Positions 62,947 to 64,000 of a stretch of DNA of 64,000 bases are shown here, piece after piece. Origin of the DNA: Yamagishiella unicocca (taxonomy: Eukaryota; Chlorophyta; Chlorophyceae; Chlamydomonadales; Volvocaceae); assembly GCA_003116995.1 (NCBI GenBank), contig BDSL01000015.1:372001-436000 (forward strand). Reading direction: 5' to 3'. Within the stretch, counting starts at the first letter, position 1; each line of letters starts with the position of its first letter. Under the pieces are notes generated by a model that saw only the letters and a list, made by a program, of their open reading frames with translations, did no database searches and was not told the DNA's origin. The position numbers and the translations under genes are program-made.

Positions 62947-64000
62947 ATCTGCCCGCTGTCGCCGGCAAGTCAGCAGCCGCAATGACCTCAGCCTGGTATT
63001 TTATCGCCCGGAAATATGTATCGTGTTGCCCACTATGCATCTCAGATCGGTTACACCGAGCAATTGTTTGCAGTCAACCTCCGCGGTCACACCAAAAGGC
63101 GGAGCCAGTCGCGGCGATCAGATATCTATATGGCCAATCATATAGAGAAATTTATGCTTTAATTATTTATTAGGAATACTGAGCGTTCAGCGCCGGGCGC
63201 GTGCCTCGGTACCATAGGTACCGGTACCTGGTACGAAACAGAGCCTCCTACGAAGTTCTTTCAACTCAGTGGCAATGGAAAAAGTATATTTTGGTAACAG
63301 TAAATCAATGGCTTCTTCTGACGTTCACAGTGCATGCGCGACCCTTGGTTCATTCGCAATAGGCGCGTGACGGCAACAGGGTTTTGCCTCGACGGGATCG
63401 GCAGGTTTTCACAAACACAGGCATAATCCAGCAGCTCAACGCCACGTGCTCAGGGCTTGGCAATATCCTATTGGCTCACCCCGTTGCGTCCGACTGAAGT
63501 AAAGGCCAGTGCATCAGCGATGAGGAGCTCCGTTTTTAGCAGGTTACTGCCGGATTACGAACGATAAAGGCCTTAAATAATCGCGGCGACGGCTTGCGTT
63601 CATAAATCGCAGCCAGCAACGGTGTCCTGGTCTTCACAAGCCATCAGAGTCAATCGGGCGTCGTCGTGCGTGACCCTAGAAACTCGGCCGAGGCGACCTT
63701 GCCGCTTTGCAGGCGTAAACGCTTGCAGCAGTTCCGGCGGCTGTCCCCTTATGACTGATTCGTAAACTTGGCTCCTGGGTGTGCAGCGGGCCTGTGCGCT
63801 GCCTGTGTGCCGCCGACCGCGCACCCTGCCGCCCTGTGCCGCCCTCCTTCGGAATGAACGCGCCTTTGCGCTTCGTTCATAAGCAATTGCGGGATTCCGG
63901 CAACAGTGCGATGCCCGCTCTGGAAATATTGACATTTTCGATGTGGGTCGGGAAACACTTCGATGTGGGTCGGAAAACGCAAGTGGATGCAAGCTCCTCA
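62947..64000. other. upstream region of the copper transporter, no gene accepted
   Basis: About 1 kb to the window end. It contains the GTAC cluster at 63209-63234 and, near the edge, a duplication of CGATGTGGGTCGG (about 63939-63973). An open stretch on the minus strand at 63600-63992 has no ATG or motif and was not accepted. Confidence 0.5.
63209..63234. promoter_or_regulatory. cluster of four GTAC cores, candidate copper-response elements
   Basis: GTAC at 63209, 63218, 63224 and 63231, that is four cores in 26 bp, about 265-290 bp upstream of the transporter ATG at 62946. GTAC is the core of Chlamydomonas copper-response elements bound by the SBP-domain regulator CRR1, which controls copper-deficiency genes including CTR transporters. 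The sites are seen; CRR1 control is inferred. Confidence 0.6.

Noticed and set aside
63600..63992. 130-codon minus-strand open frame at the right edge
   Set aside because: No ATG in the visible part and no recognisable motif. It could be an exon of a gene beyond the window, but nothing supports that.

Overview
The window looks like nuclear DNA from a volvocine green alga, most likely Chlamydomonas or a close relative. The signs are GC-rich coding exons cut by many short GT-AG introns, long Gly/Ala/Ser/Gln low-complexity tracts, TGTAA poly(A) signals, a plant-type plastid ketol-acid reductoisomerase, and a CTR copper transporter with the Cys-Met motifs described for Chlamydomonas. I found no rRNA, tRNA, CRISPR array, prokaryotic operon or intact transposon. 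All gene models were spliced by hand from reading frame, splice consensus and intron phase; every junction given keeps the frame.

Layout, left to right. (1) <1..2140, minus: AT-hook-like, RG-rich protein, running off the left edge. (2) 5333..10249, plus: ketol-acid reductoisomerase, 9 exons, 555 aa. (3) 11662..14493, minus: unknown protein with one N-terminal and one C-terminal membrane segment, 5 exons. (4) 15294..23581, plus: eIF2-alpha-kinase-type protein kinase of about 1518 aa with a kinase insert of about 700 residues, 13 exons. (5) 25648..34639, plus: unknown 1113-aa coiled-coil protein, 15 exons. (6) 36113..37161, minus: small GYF_2-like protein, divergent from (7). (7) 37646..40962 plus and (8) 44462..46595 minus: two tail-to-tail paralogues of an unrecognised Gln/Ser/Cys-rich family. 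Parts of them are about 98% identical at DNA level although their ends have diverged. (9) 51777..54224, plus: Ser-rich protein that may be a distant relative of (7) and (8). (10) 58155..62946, minus: CTR/COPT copper transporter with a large secreted-type ectodomain and a Pro-rich cell-wall-like linker. Upstream lies a cluster of four GTAC cores, the core of the copper-response element bound by CRR1.

The genes are not a functional cluster: branched-chain amino-acid synthesis, stress-kinase signalling and copper uptake sit beside uncharacterised lineage-type proteins. The points most worth following are the copper transporter with its candidate copper-response cluster, the inverted paralogue pair with a gene-conversion-like identity pattern, and several short dispersed repeats lodged in introns and 3' flanks. 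Large gaps (2.1-5.3, 41-44.5, 46.6-51.8 and 54.2-58.2 kb) show no convincing coding sequence.
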